From contig CAMQGK010000638.1 of assembly GCA_947000775.1 (NCBI GenBank), forward strand, positions 22,894,001 through 22,958,000: 64,000 bases of DNA, read 5' to 3'. This document shows positions 46,235 to 57,182 of this stretch, piece after piece. The notes under the pieces are model-generated. The model worked only from the letters and a program-made list of their open reading frames with translations, was not told where the DNA came from and made no database searches. The position numbers and the translations under genes are program-made. The stretch is from Pterois miles. Taxonomy: Eukaryota; Chordata; Actinopteri; Perciformes; Scorpaenidae. The first letter of the stretch is position 1; each line of letters begins with the position of its first letter.

Positions 46235-46690
46235 TATTGTGAATTAAACAAAAACACTTGCTTAGGTTTAGGAAAAAAACAACACGGCGGGGCTTAAAAT
46301 TACTACTGTTTTTACATTTTAAAATATGACTTGACATTGTGAACGTGGGACCTGAGAGACCTGCTGATTGTAAAGTGAAAGTGAAACGGGACACAAACAG
46401 CGATCTCCTGGTGAAAGCTTTGCGTTTGTTAAACTCATCCACCTTCCCTCCATCCACCCGTCCAGAGTGTGTTTTCACTTTTTCAACCACGTCACCACAG
46501 CACTTTACTAAGCATTTACTGCCGCAGATGGGTTTACATTGTACTGTGATAAAGCGTTGGTATTTAAGATAAGATAAGATATTCCTTTATTAGTCCCACA
46601 GTGGAGAAATTTACATTACATACATTACATATTTATTTGATGCCATGGGAATGAGAACGAGCTGCTCCGTCAAAGCCTTTTTTTTTTAAA
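46235..46690 (-). repeat. Family B repeat, interrupted by a retroposon tail
   Basis: 'cacttgcttaggtttaggaa', 'cggggcttaaaattacta', 'gacacaaacagcgatctcct' and 'gtgataaagcgttggtattt' precede the insertion; 'tttgatgccatgggaatgag' and 'ctccgtcaaagcc' follow it. The word TATTT occurs on both sides of the insert. Confidence 0.75.
46567..46615 (-). mobile_element. Orphan retroposon 3' tail with (TATCT)n
   Basis: Plus strand: 'aagataagataagatattcc' then 'tttattagtcccacagtgga'. Same tail-only structure as at 21.9, 22.4 and 52.0 kb. Inserted in family B. Confidence 0.8.
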
Positions 46691-48946
46691 ATCAATAAAT
46701 CGACACAGTGTACATTTGTACATAAAATTCCTCAACACAGCATGAAAGATGAGAACATTACAAACATATGACTTGCACTTGTCCATCTTGGGTGCTTGAG
46801 CGAGGTTCTGAATGCATCATTGAACGCCACCTGATGCTTTTTCATTTTCACTTTACTGTAACTGCACCACAAGTGGGCTGTATGCAGTGGAGTACCAGCA
46901 TAATGGCTTGTGCATACAGACTGCAACACTGTCATCGTCACAGAAATCATTCCTGATGATGTGACCCAACTATGTTCACCACATGTAGCGCTTGGTCTGC
47001 CTTAAAACACCAAGTGTTAAGTGGTCACTTCACTGTATGTGTATATGGCTTTGTATTTACTGCTCACTAGTATTTATTTAATATTTAAAATGATAATAAT
47101 CAGTTTTTAAAAATGACAATAACTTTGCAATTAAACTGAACTTATGTTGTACAGGTTTTGCAGCCAAAGCCACTGAGGTGATATAATATATATGAAGATA
47201 AACAAAAAGTAATTTTGCCGGCGAATATAAATACTAATGGCAATATAATACAGTACACTGGTATATTTAAGAGGAGACTTTAGATATCGTAGGTTCTTTT
47301 CTTACTTTCAGAGCTTCTCATGTCTCTTCAGTCTGACTGCCAACGGTCAGGACAGGGTGAGGGTGAGACATGAATGGAGAAGCTGTCGGGTCTTATTAGG
47401 TTGTGCTGAGTGAATGTGTTCAACAGTATGAGAATCAGCAATCCAAGTAGAAAACAACAACAACAACAACAACAACAACAAGAATGTGGGGCCAGGAAGA
47501 TCATGGATTTTCAGTTTTTGATGAATTAATTTAATAATAATAATGTCATAGTTGTAGGTCTTTCCTGCAAAATCTGGCAGGCAGAAACAGATAATGTGGT
47601 TGATCATTAACAAAATGATCTCATCACAAGGTCAGGTTACTATCGATGGAGTACGTCACATAATATTCACCAGTTAAACTGCTCTTTCCAATATCAAGAA
47701 TGAATCTTGAAGCTCAACTTTGAAGCCAATATGGACAAGAAGAAAAATAAATCTACAATTCCATGACAACTCCATCTGCTAATGACAATTATGTGATATG
47801 ACATTAAGCTCCAGAACAGCCTCTGTGACTCTCGTCGTGAGAATATTCTGTCAACATCAATAAATTGGTTTATGTAAAACATATACATCTACTCAAATCA
47901 GCCCCAGACACATTGAGGCTAGAATGAAACCGAGACATATTGTTACTGCTTGGGTATCTTGTATATAAAGACTGAGCTGTATTCAGTCAGATGATGGAGG
48001 GAAATATTGTGTTTATTCATGGCAATAGAGCCACTCAATAATAGGGTATCAAAAGTTCACATAGACAGCTTAACCTGAATAAGACCTTAACTGGAGTGAA
48101 GCCAGTAGCTAAGTTACTGTGAGCATGTAAACATGACTCCCCTCTGGAAGTAGACGACATCTCACACAGATATATATTTCCTCTCTATTGACTGCCTCCT
48201 CCACACAACATCCAGACTTGTTGTTTTCAGCCTCGGCAGTGACTGCGCCTTCAACAACAGGTCACACGCAAGGATTTTTACCAAGGTTCATTTACTTGAG
48301 GCAGTATTTTAAACTCTTTAAAGCAGATTATTATAATGTGGCATGGGCAGCAAAAGGAGTCTGGAATCACTCATTATTAGCTCAGCTGTAGTCAGCAGCA
48401 GATAACATTCATAAATCAATGCATTGTCAGGGGTTATTGATTAGAAATGTTAAAATCTGACGGAAGACAGAGAGTCTCTCATACATTCATATCATGCTAA
48501 ATTTACAACAGAAATAGAGATGAGAGATGATATGGCTTCTATTCATAGAGAGAAGCTCTACAGTAGCTTGTCATGTTGAAAAATAAGGAATATAATAGCT
48601 ACTAAACTGAGAAGCCTATAAAATTTCACTCCTAATAGTTTTAAATTATTGATATCATCATATAAAATGTAATTTAACAAGACTAAGAATATCAAGCCCC
48701 TAAAGGCTGCAATGTTGGTGACATGGTACACTGCTCAAGACAATACAAAGGTCTATTAGACAGAAGGAGGCAGACAAAGAGGACTTTCCTATAAGCAGAA
48801 AAGACTCAGTTGTGGTCAACAACAACATGGAAAAGGCCTGGGTCCCTCACTGACTGACTTTTACATCCCTGAAACAGTCATTTTTACGCTTTCTTATATT
48901 TTTTTCTTACTCTATTGGATTTTTTTTCTTATTTGTACATCATATA
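46691..48946. other. Non-coding, no gene seen
   Basis: AT-rich with an (AAC)n at 47453-47481. The open frames here (up to 90 codons) overlap simple repeats or each other and show no domain. Confidence 0.5.
47453..47481. repeat. (AAC)n microsatellite
   Basis: About nine uninterrupted AAC units. Confidence 0.95.
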
Positions 48947-49215
48947 GGGCGACTGTGGCTCGGAGGTTACAGCAGGTTGTTCATCCATCAAAGGGTCGGT
49001 GGTTCGATCCCTGGCTGTTCCAGTCCCATGTCGATGTGTCGCTGAGCAAGACACTTAACCCTTAATTGCTCCTGAAGGCTTAGCCATCGGTGTGTGAATG
49101 AGTATTTAGATTAGAGCCGGATGGACAAAGTTGGCACCTTGCATGTGGTGTAAAGCACTTTGAGTGGTCGGAAGACTAGAAAAGCGTTATATACTGTAAA
49201 TGCATGTCTGTTTAT
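48947..49215 (+). mobile_element. tRNA-derived SINE, second family
   Basis: Starts 'gggcgactgtggctcggagg'; B box 'ggttcgatccc' at 49001-49011. The body has 'tgtcgctgagcaagacactt', 'cccttaattgctcctgaagg' and 'agccatcggtgtgtgaatga', and the 3' part 'taaagcactttgagtggtcg' and 'gaaaagcgttatata'. It is a SINE very common in percomorphs, with a 3' tail unlike SINE A, so it depends on a different LINE. No clear target duplication. Confidence 0.9.
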
Positions 49216-49284
49216 TATTCGTTATACTTTTGCACTGTTTATTGTCATGCACCAAATCACTGAGTCTAATTCCCAGCCCGTTCT

Positions 49285-49385
49285 TATTCCCAGGCCGTCA
49301 AATACCGATGCTTTGTCATGGCCGTCGGCGTCAGATACAAGATTTCCAACACTGACACCAAAAATTATGTATGATGAGTGAAAAT
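49285..49385 (+). repeat. Family B repeat, left-end fragment
   Basis: 'attcccaggccgtcaaatac', 'cgatgctttgtcatggccgt' and 'cggcgtcagatac' give the cleanest version of the family B left end in the window. Confidence 0.7.
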
Positions 49386-51879
49386 TGTGAGTGGAAATAA
49401 ATTTAGCCTTAACGTTGCCTCCTATTTCTACTATGACTTTAGGACTCATTTCACGATATGTATGACTTTGGACTTGTAACTTCCGACATTCAGTAACTAT
49501 CTCTAGTATTTTATTTATTTTTTTACACCATTGTTGCACAAGAGTCATATTGCCTACCTAAACATGAGGGAGTCTCAGAAAATGATGCAGTGCAATCCAG
49601 TTCAGTTTCATCTCACTGTTTACTGTTTGCTTTCTTTACACCATGTCAGACCAAATATTTATCCTGATGGTGCCGCTAGATGAAAGACCATCAAGTCTTC
49701 AGAATAAATATGAATAATGCTTGCAAATATGCAAGAATAAAATTGGGTTTAACCCCTTGGGAGGCAATTTTGTGGCAATCTGCGTATTCGATTATGAGAT
49801 ATCTTGTACACTAGTGGAAATGTGGGCCTGAAGGTAGCACTGTAGGTAAAAGTTGGACACAGGCACAATAGGATTTCTGAATATTCAAAGCTTATTTAAT
49901 TGAATCCAACCATTAGTTTTTGAGATACAGTGCATTGTTGTGGACTAAAGTGGGTCAGCAGGTCTCTGAAATCTTTTGAAATTATTTCTTGGGCATCATA
50001 ATTATTCTCTTACTCCTTCCAGGCAATCTGTTCAGCAGAGAGAGTCCTCAGACCCACCACCAATATCACGACGCTTACAATCTCACATAGAGATTGAATA
50101 TGTGTTGAATATTATTTACTCCTTGACCCAGGGTGAAACAACTACAAATAAACAGTAACAGAAAACCTATTTGATTCCACCTTTTCTGCTTTGCATTGAT
50201 CTCTAAAGTGGCAACCTGGTGTGTCGGAATGGAAGGAAATTGCTCGCTACTAAGCAGGGCACATATTTTGATATTGATTGCAGCCTATCGTCGCTTTTCG
50301 AGGAGATTAGCTAAATTACCCTCCCCATAATTGGGACTTGCACTTAAGTAGAACTCCACTGTGAGGGAAGATTTAAAATTCCATTAGCGTCAATGACAGC
50401 TCGGCAGTGGGTTTAAGACGGGTCTCGTCTGATCAGCGTCCAAAATGCTCAAGGTAATTGATGATGAAAAAAATTAGCCTGCCACTGCAGGGTGATTGAT
50501 ACGAGTGACTCTCTAATTAGAGAGCGGCGCCCATTTGAGAGGCCCTGGCACTTATGCATTGTAGGAAAATCTCTACCCTTTTCCTCTCGATTCAAAGAAC
50601 AAAATGACAGGGGATCATAATTTTCATTTAGAATGTACGCATGTGGTCTAATCACATAATGGCTCCTGAGTCATCATCACACTTTGTTTCATTGCAATCC
50701 CACCCCCTCTTTTCACTATTATGACATCTAATTTGAGCTAATTGTGTAAGAAATACAGAAAAATGTGTTTCTGCTGAGCTCCTTAGCTGTATGTGTTTTT
50801 CTCCTATCAAAAACTGACTGAATTCTGCACTTTTCAATGCAATTTTCCAATGTTGTAATGTTGACTATATGGAGGGCCAACTATGTCGCTATTAACAAGT
50901 CTTACGACAAGTCAAAAATATAACTAAAAACACTGACAAATGAAACTAAAATGATTCATAGGAATTTTTTTGAGTTTTTTTGTAAAGCTTTAAACTTTAG
51001 CTCCAGGTAGAAAATAGTTAATTCATTATACTCTATTTAATTTAATTTAACTTCATGTGTGGCTGGCTAGCTTATCTGAAAACACTGGTAGCAAAACACG
51101 CTGAGCCTTTCAACTAGGTACCTACCTGAAAACCTGACTTTCTTTATAAAACTACAGTGTACTGCTTTATTATCACTGTATTAAGTGAAGTCTTATAAGA
51201 AGTCTTAAGTATTATAACAGTAGTTAAAGCATTTTAGCTGGAAAGCTAACACTTACAAAACAATGTATCCTCTGGTTCGTATGGTATCTTACGCACATTT
51301 ATTTTTCATTTTCTTTCCTTTTTCCTATAAATGTTTCAGTTAAAATAACTATGAAAGTACGGACTTGAGTACAGAAATTACGTGACAAATAAATAAACAT
51401 TTGGGTTAAAATAACTGCTGAAGTGGCATAAAATCAATATAGAAATTATAAGACAAATAGCCAAATATGAACGCAACACTTTTGTTTTTGCTCCCGTTTT
51501 TTTTATGTACTGAAGTCAAAGATTTAAGACTTTTTCTATGTCCACAAAAGGTCTATTTCTCTCAAATGTCGTTCACAAATTTGTCTAAATCTGTGTTAGT
51601 GAGCACTTCTCCTTTACCGAAATAATCCATCCACCTCACAGGAGTGGCCTATCAAGATGCTGATTAGACAGCATGATTATTGGACAGGTCTGCCTTAGAC
51701 TGGTCACAATAAAAGCCCACTCATATGCTGTTTTATCACACAGCACAACGCCACAGACGTTGCAAGTTTTGAGGGAGTGTGCGATTGGCATGCCGACTGT
51801 AGGAATGTCCACCAGAGCTGCTGCCTCTGAACTGAATGTTGAGAAGTGGTTTCTACTTAGGTAGACAAAATAGAAAGTA
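49386..51879. other. Non-coding, possible conserved island
   Basis: No gene. About 50220-50760 is the most conserved-element-like stretch in the window: no simple repeats, palindromic 'gactctctaattagagagcg', 'gataccattag'-type TAAT sites ('ccattagcgtcaatgacagc'), and 'attgatattgattgcagcct'. About 51320-51470 has a direct repeat, 'ttaaaataactatgaaagta' and 'ttaaaataactgctgaagtg', related to family B. Confidence 0.45.
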
Positions 51880-52034
51880 GCAGTGAGCACGTCTCCACAT
51901 CTTGAACAGTATTGGGTGCCAGGTAATAGTGAGAACAGAAGAAACAAATCACCAGCACTTACAGATAAAGGTTTTTTTTTTTTAGTTCATTCCGGGCAAA
52001 TGAATGCATTTCAGGTATATGCCATCATCAGCTT
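51880..52034 (-). mobile_element. Penelope-like module with hammerhead-like motif, second copy
   Basis: Plus strand 'gtgagcacgtctccacatct', 'tattgggtgccaggtaatag', 'ccagcacttacagataaagg' is the complement of 42816-42935. At the end (minus strand 52031 back to 52009) it reads CTGATGA, 'tggcatatacct', GAAA. So the module found twice in inverted order at 42.7 kb occurs here once, with a better-kept CTGATGA and GAAA but a weak helix II. A retroposon tail follows two bases later. Confidence 0.6.
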
Positions 52035-52035
52035 T

Positions 52036-52082
52036 AAGATAAGATATTCCTTTATTAGTCCCACAGTGGGGAAATTTACGTA
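52036..52082 (-). mobile_element. Orphan retroposon 3' tail
   Basis: 'aagataagatattcctttat' then 'tagtcccacagtggggaaat'; tail only, one fewer TATCT unit than the others. Confidence 0.8.
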
Positions 52083-52098
52083 AGTAGGCTCTGGAAGA

Positions 52099-52450
52099 TA
52101 TCCATGAAGATTCTCATTCATCCAGGTCATCGTTCATCCACTGTAGTAAATCAGGTCAACTGGACGTAGATGGTTGTCGACCACCATCACCTTTGGAGTG
52201 CTAACTCAGTCGTTATATTCATGTCCTAACGACCACCGTCAGGACACCCTGACGACCATCATTGTTTTCAAGCCAGCTGGCCTCCAGCTAGTTTCGGTCA
52301 TTATAACATGAATAACACTGATACTCCACACAGGGGTATTTAACTGAGATCCTAAAATCCACCACCAGAACTGATGAAGCCTCTCGGATGAGAGGTGAAA
52401 CGTCTTCAAGAAACCTTCTACGTCCAGTTGACCTGATTTACTACAGTGGA
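52099..52450 (+). mobile_element. Penelope-like insertion with 33-bp perfect inverted repeat and hammerhead-like core
   Basis: Flanked by TAGGCTCTGGAAGA at 52085-52098 and 52451-52464. Bases 52137-52169 and 52418-52450 are perfect reverse complements (33 of 33). Between them, CTGATGA (52371-52377), helix CCTCTC-GGAT-GAGAGG (52380-52395), GAAA (52397-52400) and CGTC form a hammerhead-like core, with ACGT at 52400-52403 able to pair with ACGT at 52420-52423 ahead of a GTC cleavage triplet. No helix I is evident next to CTGATGA, and one extra base precedes helix II. Penelope-like identity is inferred from this combination. Confidence 0.6.
52397..52427 (+). ncRNA. Possible cleavage side of a hammerhead-like ribozyme
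   Basis: GAAACGTC followed 20 bases later by ACGTCC. If helix III is ACGT/ACGT, cleavage would fall after GTC at 52422-52424. A standard helix I cannot be drawn with the bases just before CTGATGA, so activity is doubtful in this copy. Confidence 0.3.
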
Positions 52451-52464
52451 TAGGCTCTGGAAGA

Positions 52465-52695
52465 CAAATAAGTCATTGTTTGGGTTAAAATAACTATGTG
52501 GCGTTACTGAAGTACAGAAAGTTTGTGACAAATAAGTCAACACCATGTCCAGCAAAAGTCCTGGTGTCGTCTGACCCACCCATTCACCCCGACATCCTCC
52601 TTTTGCCGCTCTTTATACTTCTTGGTGCACAATTATGTGGATTAACTACAAATTGATTTTGTGGGATATAAACAAATTATAGTGTAGTGTATAAT
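52465..52695. repeat. Family B repeat fragment
   Basis: 'gggttaaaataactatgtgg', 'gtgacaaataagtcaacacc', 'gacccacccattcacccc' and 'tatacttcttggtgcacaat' follow family B order. Confidence 0.65.
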
Positions 52696-53725
52696 GTGTA
52701 TAGTATAAGAACAGGCTGTTCAAAGTTAGCTAGCTAACACTACTTTGAACTGTTAAGTTTAGTCTATTTGACATTGGAAACAAACATCTAAAAAAAAAAA
52801 ATCTAAAAATCAAAAACACAAAGTCCAAGACAGAAGATAAGAGAAATATACTTGAAGATGAAGACACTGTTATGAACATAGAGGTACATTAATAATATAC
52901 ACTGGAGTGGTGGGGTTTAGCAGGTAGTTGCTGATATGATTAATGAGCTACTAAAAATAATTTGAAAGAGTGAATCATACAGACAGAAGAGTAGACAGTG
53001 CAACTACACTGAGATATTACATTTCCCTCATGAGTCAAGATAAAAATAGTCATGCTGCTATTTGTTTAGCGTAATTTCTGCTAATGTTTATGCAAAAGTT
53101 ATTAATTTATTTTATTACAAGGCTTCATACAGTGAAAGTGATCACCTATTAAATTTAATCATCCAATTACTGTTTGCTCACACCCCATTCCTGATGGTAT
53201 TTCTATCTCTGAGGGAGATATGATTAAATAAAGTGTAATAAATTGTTTGAAAGAAAGAAATTCATGCCTGGATATTTACTCAGTTTGTGTTCCAGGTACC
53301 AGTTATGACAGTCACACGATCTCCGCCCCCCTTGTTCGCCATCTCCGTTTGCCTTCTCCACCACCTCGAGAGGACAAGGTCTCATCTGCTGCTTTATTTC
53401 ACACTTCACTTGCCATATTCTTTACCGAGCAGGACCTGCGACTCATCAGAGCCCCACGTCGGCTAGATAAATGTTATGCAAATGTTCCAGTGGTCTGTGA
53501 AAAGTGGAGAGGAGGGGAAGCATATTTTGAGCTGAATCCTCATGCTGTCCCTGCATTAGTTCTCTTTTAAAGGGCAAACTATTTCCTCGATGGCTGTAAT
53601 GAAACATCTTTGGCTAAGTGAATATGAGTTTCCGTAGAGGAAAATACCAGCAGGGCAACAAGGTGAAGAGAAAAGCAAAGAAGTTTAATCAACCCCAGCT
53701 ATGGGAATAATACTATAAAAAGACA
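52696..53725. other. Non-coding, possible conserved island with octamer
   Basis: No gene. About 53220-53580 is repeat-free with a perfect POU octamer ATGCAAAT at 53476-53483. The 107-codon open frame over it (53247-53570) has no recognisable domain, no splice context and an opposing frame, so I treat it as non-coding. Confidence 0.45.
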
Positions 53726-53854
53726 TAAAATGGTATAATGTGTAGGGTTTGGTGACATCTAGTGGTGTGATTGCAGATTGCAACCAACTGAGTACCCCTG
53801 CGCTCACTCCTCCCTCTCTGAGACTACCATAACAAAACTGCAAAACAGTGGTAA

Positions 53855-54350
53855 TGCTGTTCACCTCGCTTAGAAGCCATCTGTGCTATAGTTACACTTT
53901 GTGTCAACAAAACTGCTATAGTTAGGCTTAGGGAAGAACTGCATGACTGGACTTACTATGTTTGTACAGTTAAAACGACACTGACGTGAACACGGGACAC
54001 AGACAAACAGCTGATTGTACCTTGACGCATGGGGCACGAACATCCAGTCTCCTGAATGAAAGCCTTGTTTAATGGATCCATCAGTCTCCCCTCCTGTCCG
54101 GTGCATCACTTTAAACTACGTCATCACACTCTCGCCACACTTTATCGGAGCATTACTGTTGCGTTTGATAGGTTTATATTGTAGTTAATAGAATGCTGGT
54201 GTGTTTCATATCGGCACTCGAGGGTGCCTCGTGTGGCGGTATCAAACGCAGTGACAAAGCTTTGGTATTGAACGCCCTGGGACTGAGAATGGGTGTAACT
54301 TTACGAGCAACAGAAGTTGGACGGCGACTGTCGGTACCGCGGCTCACGTT
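53855..54350 (-). repeat. Family B repeat nested in TIR element D
   Basis: 'gttaggcttagggaagaact', 'gactggacttactatgtttg', 'ccagtctcctgaatgaaagc', 'gtgacaaagctttggtattg' and 'cgccctgggactgagaat' in order. Its insertion must postdate element D here; exact edges are unclear. Confidence 0.65.
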
Positions 54351-54477
54351 TATGCAGTTTCACAAGCGTCGGAGCGTCTGGTCGGAGAACTGTGGTGGCC
54401 CTCTGGTGACATAAAAACGCAAAAAGCTCTTACTAGAGCCAGTGTTTGGTTTGTCCGTTCTGGGCAACTGTAGAAAC

Positions 54478-54988
54478 CAGCCCTGTCTCCTAAAAACTAC
54501 GTTCCCATACAACTAAACTCTGCTCAATTACATTTGGAAGGAAACATTTTGTTTTTTGATTATTGCGGTTCACTAAACCTAACCCTATAGCTTAGTTGCC
54601 TAAACCTAACAAAGTAATTTGTTGCATTTTCAGTTCAGTTTGTTTACCTCTTGGGCACTGCCGAGGTGCCCCTGAGCAAGGCACCAAACCCCCATCTGCT
54701 CTGGGCGCTTGTCAGGAGCAGCCCCCTCACTCTGACATCTCTCCATTGACGCATGTATATGTACTGTGTGAACAACAGAGTGTAAAACTGAATTTCCCCA
54801 CTGTGGGACTAATAAAGGAATATCTTCTTCTTCTTCTTCTTCTTCTTCTTTCCATTTACAACATTAATCACATGTTAAAACTATTTAAACAGTAACCGTA
54901 ATCCAGGAGAAAATGCATTTCTCTCAAAACACATTTTGATTATGCAGTTTAGCTGCATGGGAACGTAATTTTGTGGGAGACAGGGTTG
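54478..54988. mobile_element. hAT-like element, copy 2, with perfect 8-bp target duplication
   Basis: Ends CAGCCCTGTCTCC and GGAGACAGGGTTG; flanked by GTAGAAAC at 54470-54477 and 54989-54996, a perfect 8-bp duplication that is the hAT signature. Excision in silico restores 'ctgtagaaac' of element D as seen in copy 1. The interior includes 'gcctaaacctaac' (family B core) and the 5'-truncated SINE at 54643-54851. Confidence 0.85.
54643..54851 (+). mobile_element. tRNA-SINE A, 5'-truncated, innermost insert
   Basis: Begins 'tttacctcttgggcactgcc' and continues normally to 'actgtgggactaataaagga' and (TTC)n; no tRNA head. It lies within the hAT-like element, itself in element D: three levels of nesting. 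Confidence 0.92.
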
Positions 54989-55152
54989 GTAGAAACGTCG
55001 CGCTGTAACATGGTGGACTTCGTGAAGAGCGCCGGCAAAAATACAGCAATATTAGTTTCAGACACATATACACTAATGAAAACATAGTTCTGAATATTAT
55101 ATTCTATTTCTGCTTATAGATCCCTCCAAAATGCTACACACTGTTCCTTTAA

Positions 55153-56456
55153 GTGAAATAAGATAAGCCTGTATGACTTGAGCAGTAACGGAAATGACTT
55201 TGATAAATAATGGATGTATTTTTCTAGGAGATACTGCCATTCATCCCTGCTGCCCTGGTGAACTCCGTTTCACCCCAGTGTCACAGTGTTCTGTTTTAAG
55301 ATCAATCTTGCCACAACTTTAACCATTTTTGCATCAATAAAATATTGACAGTAAGAGCAAACTACATGGTTAAATATTTACAGGTGAAGTGTCGGACATG
55401 GTGTGATGTTAACATGAGAAACTGAGAAGCTAGTGAATGCCACAACATCCTGACATTCCTGCATGAAAATGTGTTTCACAGGAAGATTTTTATCACCAGT
55501 GACATGATATTGCACACACATAAATGTCACTCCATGCCATGTATTACTATGTGATTTCATTTAGTGCCTGTCCTTTGTTCCCACTTGATATTGTGCTGTT
55601 TAACGCTGCTTCTTTTATGCTCTGAGACACTTGCCACTGGGCTGATCTGATCCTTTTCATGCCCTTGGCATCCAGACACTGGGAAATGAGAGTAAATTGA
55701 ATCAGCGCGGTGAGTGACAGAAGCATTATGGTTCGGAGGCTGGCCGTCAGCAGCCAGACTCTCAACAGGAAAGGAGATAAAAAAAAAAAAAAAAAAACAA
55801 TCACAGGAGCTTTGTAGCTCGTATTCATTAAGGTATATAATTACCGGGGATGTGAATTCATTGTGTTGATAAGGACATATAATGCACTCTGAACAGAAAC
55901 AAACATCTGAATTTTATTGACAAAATTTGCCACAAACTTCACACCCCTTCTTGTCAGGGCCAAAACTCTGTTTCTATATATTGCTACAAAAGCAAAATTA
56001 ACAATTTACAGTGGATAATATCATCCACAAAGCCATTTAGAAATCATCTTCTGTATCAAAATAATACAGGTGATGAGAGTGCAAACACTAGCAGCTAAAG
56101 CAGCTTGACCTTTCATGATGCAGATTTGCAAAAATGCAAATAATTCAGGCTAAAACCACAGATAATGTTGTGATTGACTCAAAAACCGCAACATAAAGAG
56201 GGACGCAACATCAGGTTAGATGCAACATAATGCTAAATATAGTTACAACACAAAAATGATGGCATGAGGGACCAGAAAGAGCTATGTCTGGTGTCAAGGA
56301 GTTGATCTGCAGAGTATGAGTGAGAGCAGAGTAATGAGCCTCCTATATAGACCCAACTCACAACTTCACACAGGAGCGCTCAGTCAATAATCAGGAAGCT
56401 GCACATAGAACACCAATACACAGAGCAGGCACACACACAAAACACTTAAACAGTAA
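55153..56456. other. Non-coding, no gene seen
   Basis: Poly-A at 55780-55797. No exon, RNA gene or other repeat recognised. Confidence 0.45.
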
Positions 56457-57182
56457 TGGTGCCTTCAAATGGAATGAGTGAACTCGTGTTTTTGACATGG
56501 GAAGTTGAGAACATGGCGTGTTGGGTTCAAGTGGTTCAGTCGTGAAGAATGCCGCTGCTGAGCACCAGCAATATTAACGTTACTGTCCAAGTCTAGAAGC
56601 CACAGAGGCTAACAATTTAGCAAGCTAGTGAGTGGATAACATAATGAAGAAATGCAAAGACATAATGACAGAGGAGAAATATGAGGTTGTTGAGAATATC
56701 AACATTTTCTTCAGACGTATTATAAAAATACCAAGAAAAACAGTATATGATTAAAATTACAATATACTGTACAATACTGTTAACTTATTATGTATCGATT
56801 AATGAACTTTCATGGGCTCCACCATTTCTCACAACGTCAACAAACACGTCACAAGTCGTGAACACAGAGCTTTCAGAAACTTTCCACTTATGAGGTCGAG
56901 AGGTGCCAGTTTACCTCTTGGGCACTGCCGAGGTGCCCCTGGGGAAGGAACAAAACCCCAAAATCTTCGGGGGATGTCATGAGGAGCAGCCCCGTCACTC
57001 TGACATCTCTCCATTCACGCATGTATATGAACTGTGTGAACAACAGAGTGTCATAACTGAATTTCCCCACTGTGGGACTAATAAAGGAATAACTTTCTTC
57101 CTTTCTTTCTTAATATGTCATGAGGGGGTCACAGGAACAAAACTCATAAACACGGTAAACACGACCCCATTTGTAGGCACCA
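56457..57182 (+). mobile_element. Harbinger-like TIR element, copy 3, split by a SINE
   Basis: Starts TGGTGCCTTCAAATGG and ends CCATTTGTAGGCACCA; flanked by TAA on both sides (56454-56456, 57183-57185). A TWA-type 3-bp duplication points to PIF/Harbinger. The most complete copy; without the SINE about 510 bp. The interior has 'gtctagaagccacagaggct' and 'gtgaacacagagctttcag'. No transposase. Confidence 0.75.
56896..57112 (+). mobile_element. tRNA-SINE A, 5'-truncated
   Basis: From 'gagaggtgccagtttacctc' to 'actgtgggactaataaagga' and a (TTCC/CTTT) terminus. Splits the Harbinger-like element after 'atgaggtcg'; the unsplit copy at 30.3 kb shows the empty site ('ttgaggtcgtgaatacgac'). Confidence 0.92.

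Larger units (their letters stand above)
53726..55152 (+). mobile_element. TIR element D, copy 2, with two nested insertions
   Basis: Left end 'taatgtgtagggtttggtga', then 'catctagtggtgtgattgca'; the middle resumes at about 54358 ('gagaactgtggtggccctct', 'gagccagtgtttggtttgtc'), and resumes again at 54989 to the right end 'ctacacactgttcctttaa'. The breaks hold a family B copy (about 53855-54350) and the hAT-like element 54478-54988. Without inserts it would be about 430 bp, like copy 1. Confidence 0.75.

Noticed and set aside
53247..53570. Protein-coding exon of 107 codons
   Set aside because: No recognisable domain or splice-site context; kept only as a possible conserved element.
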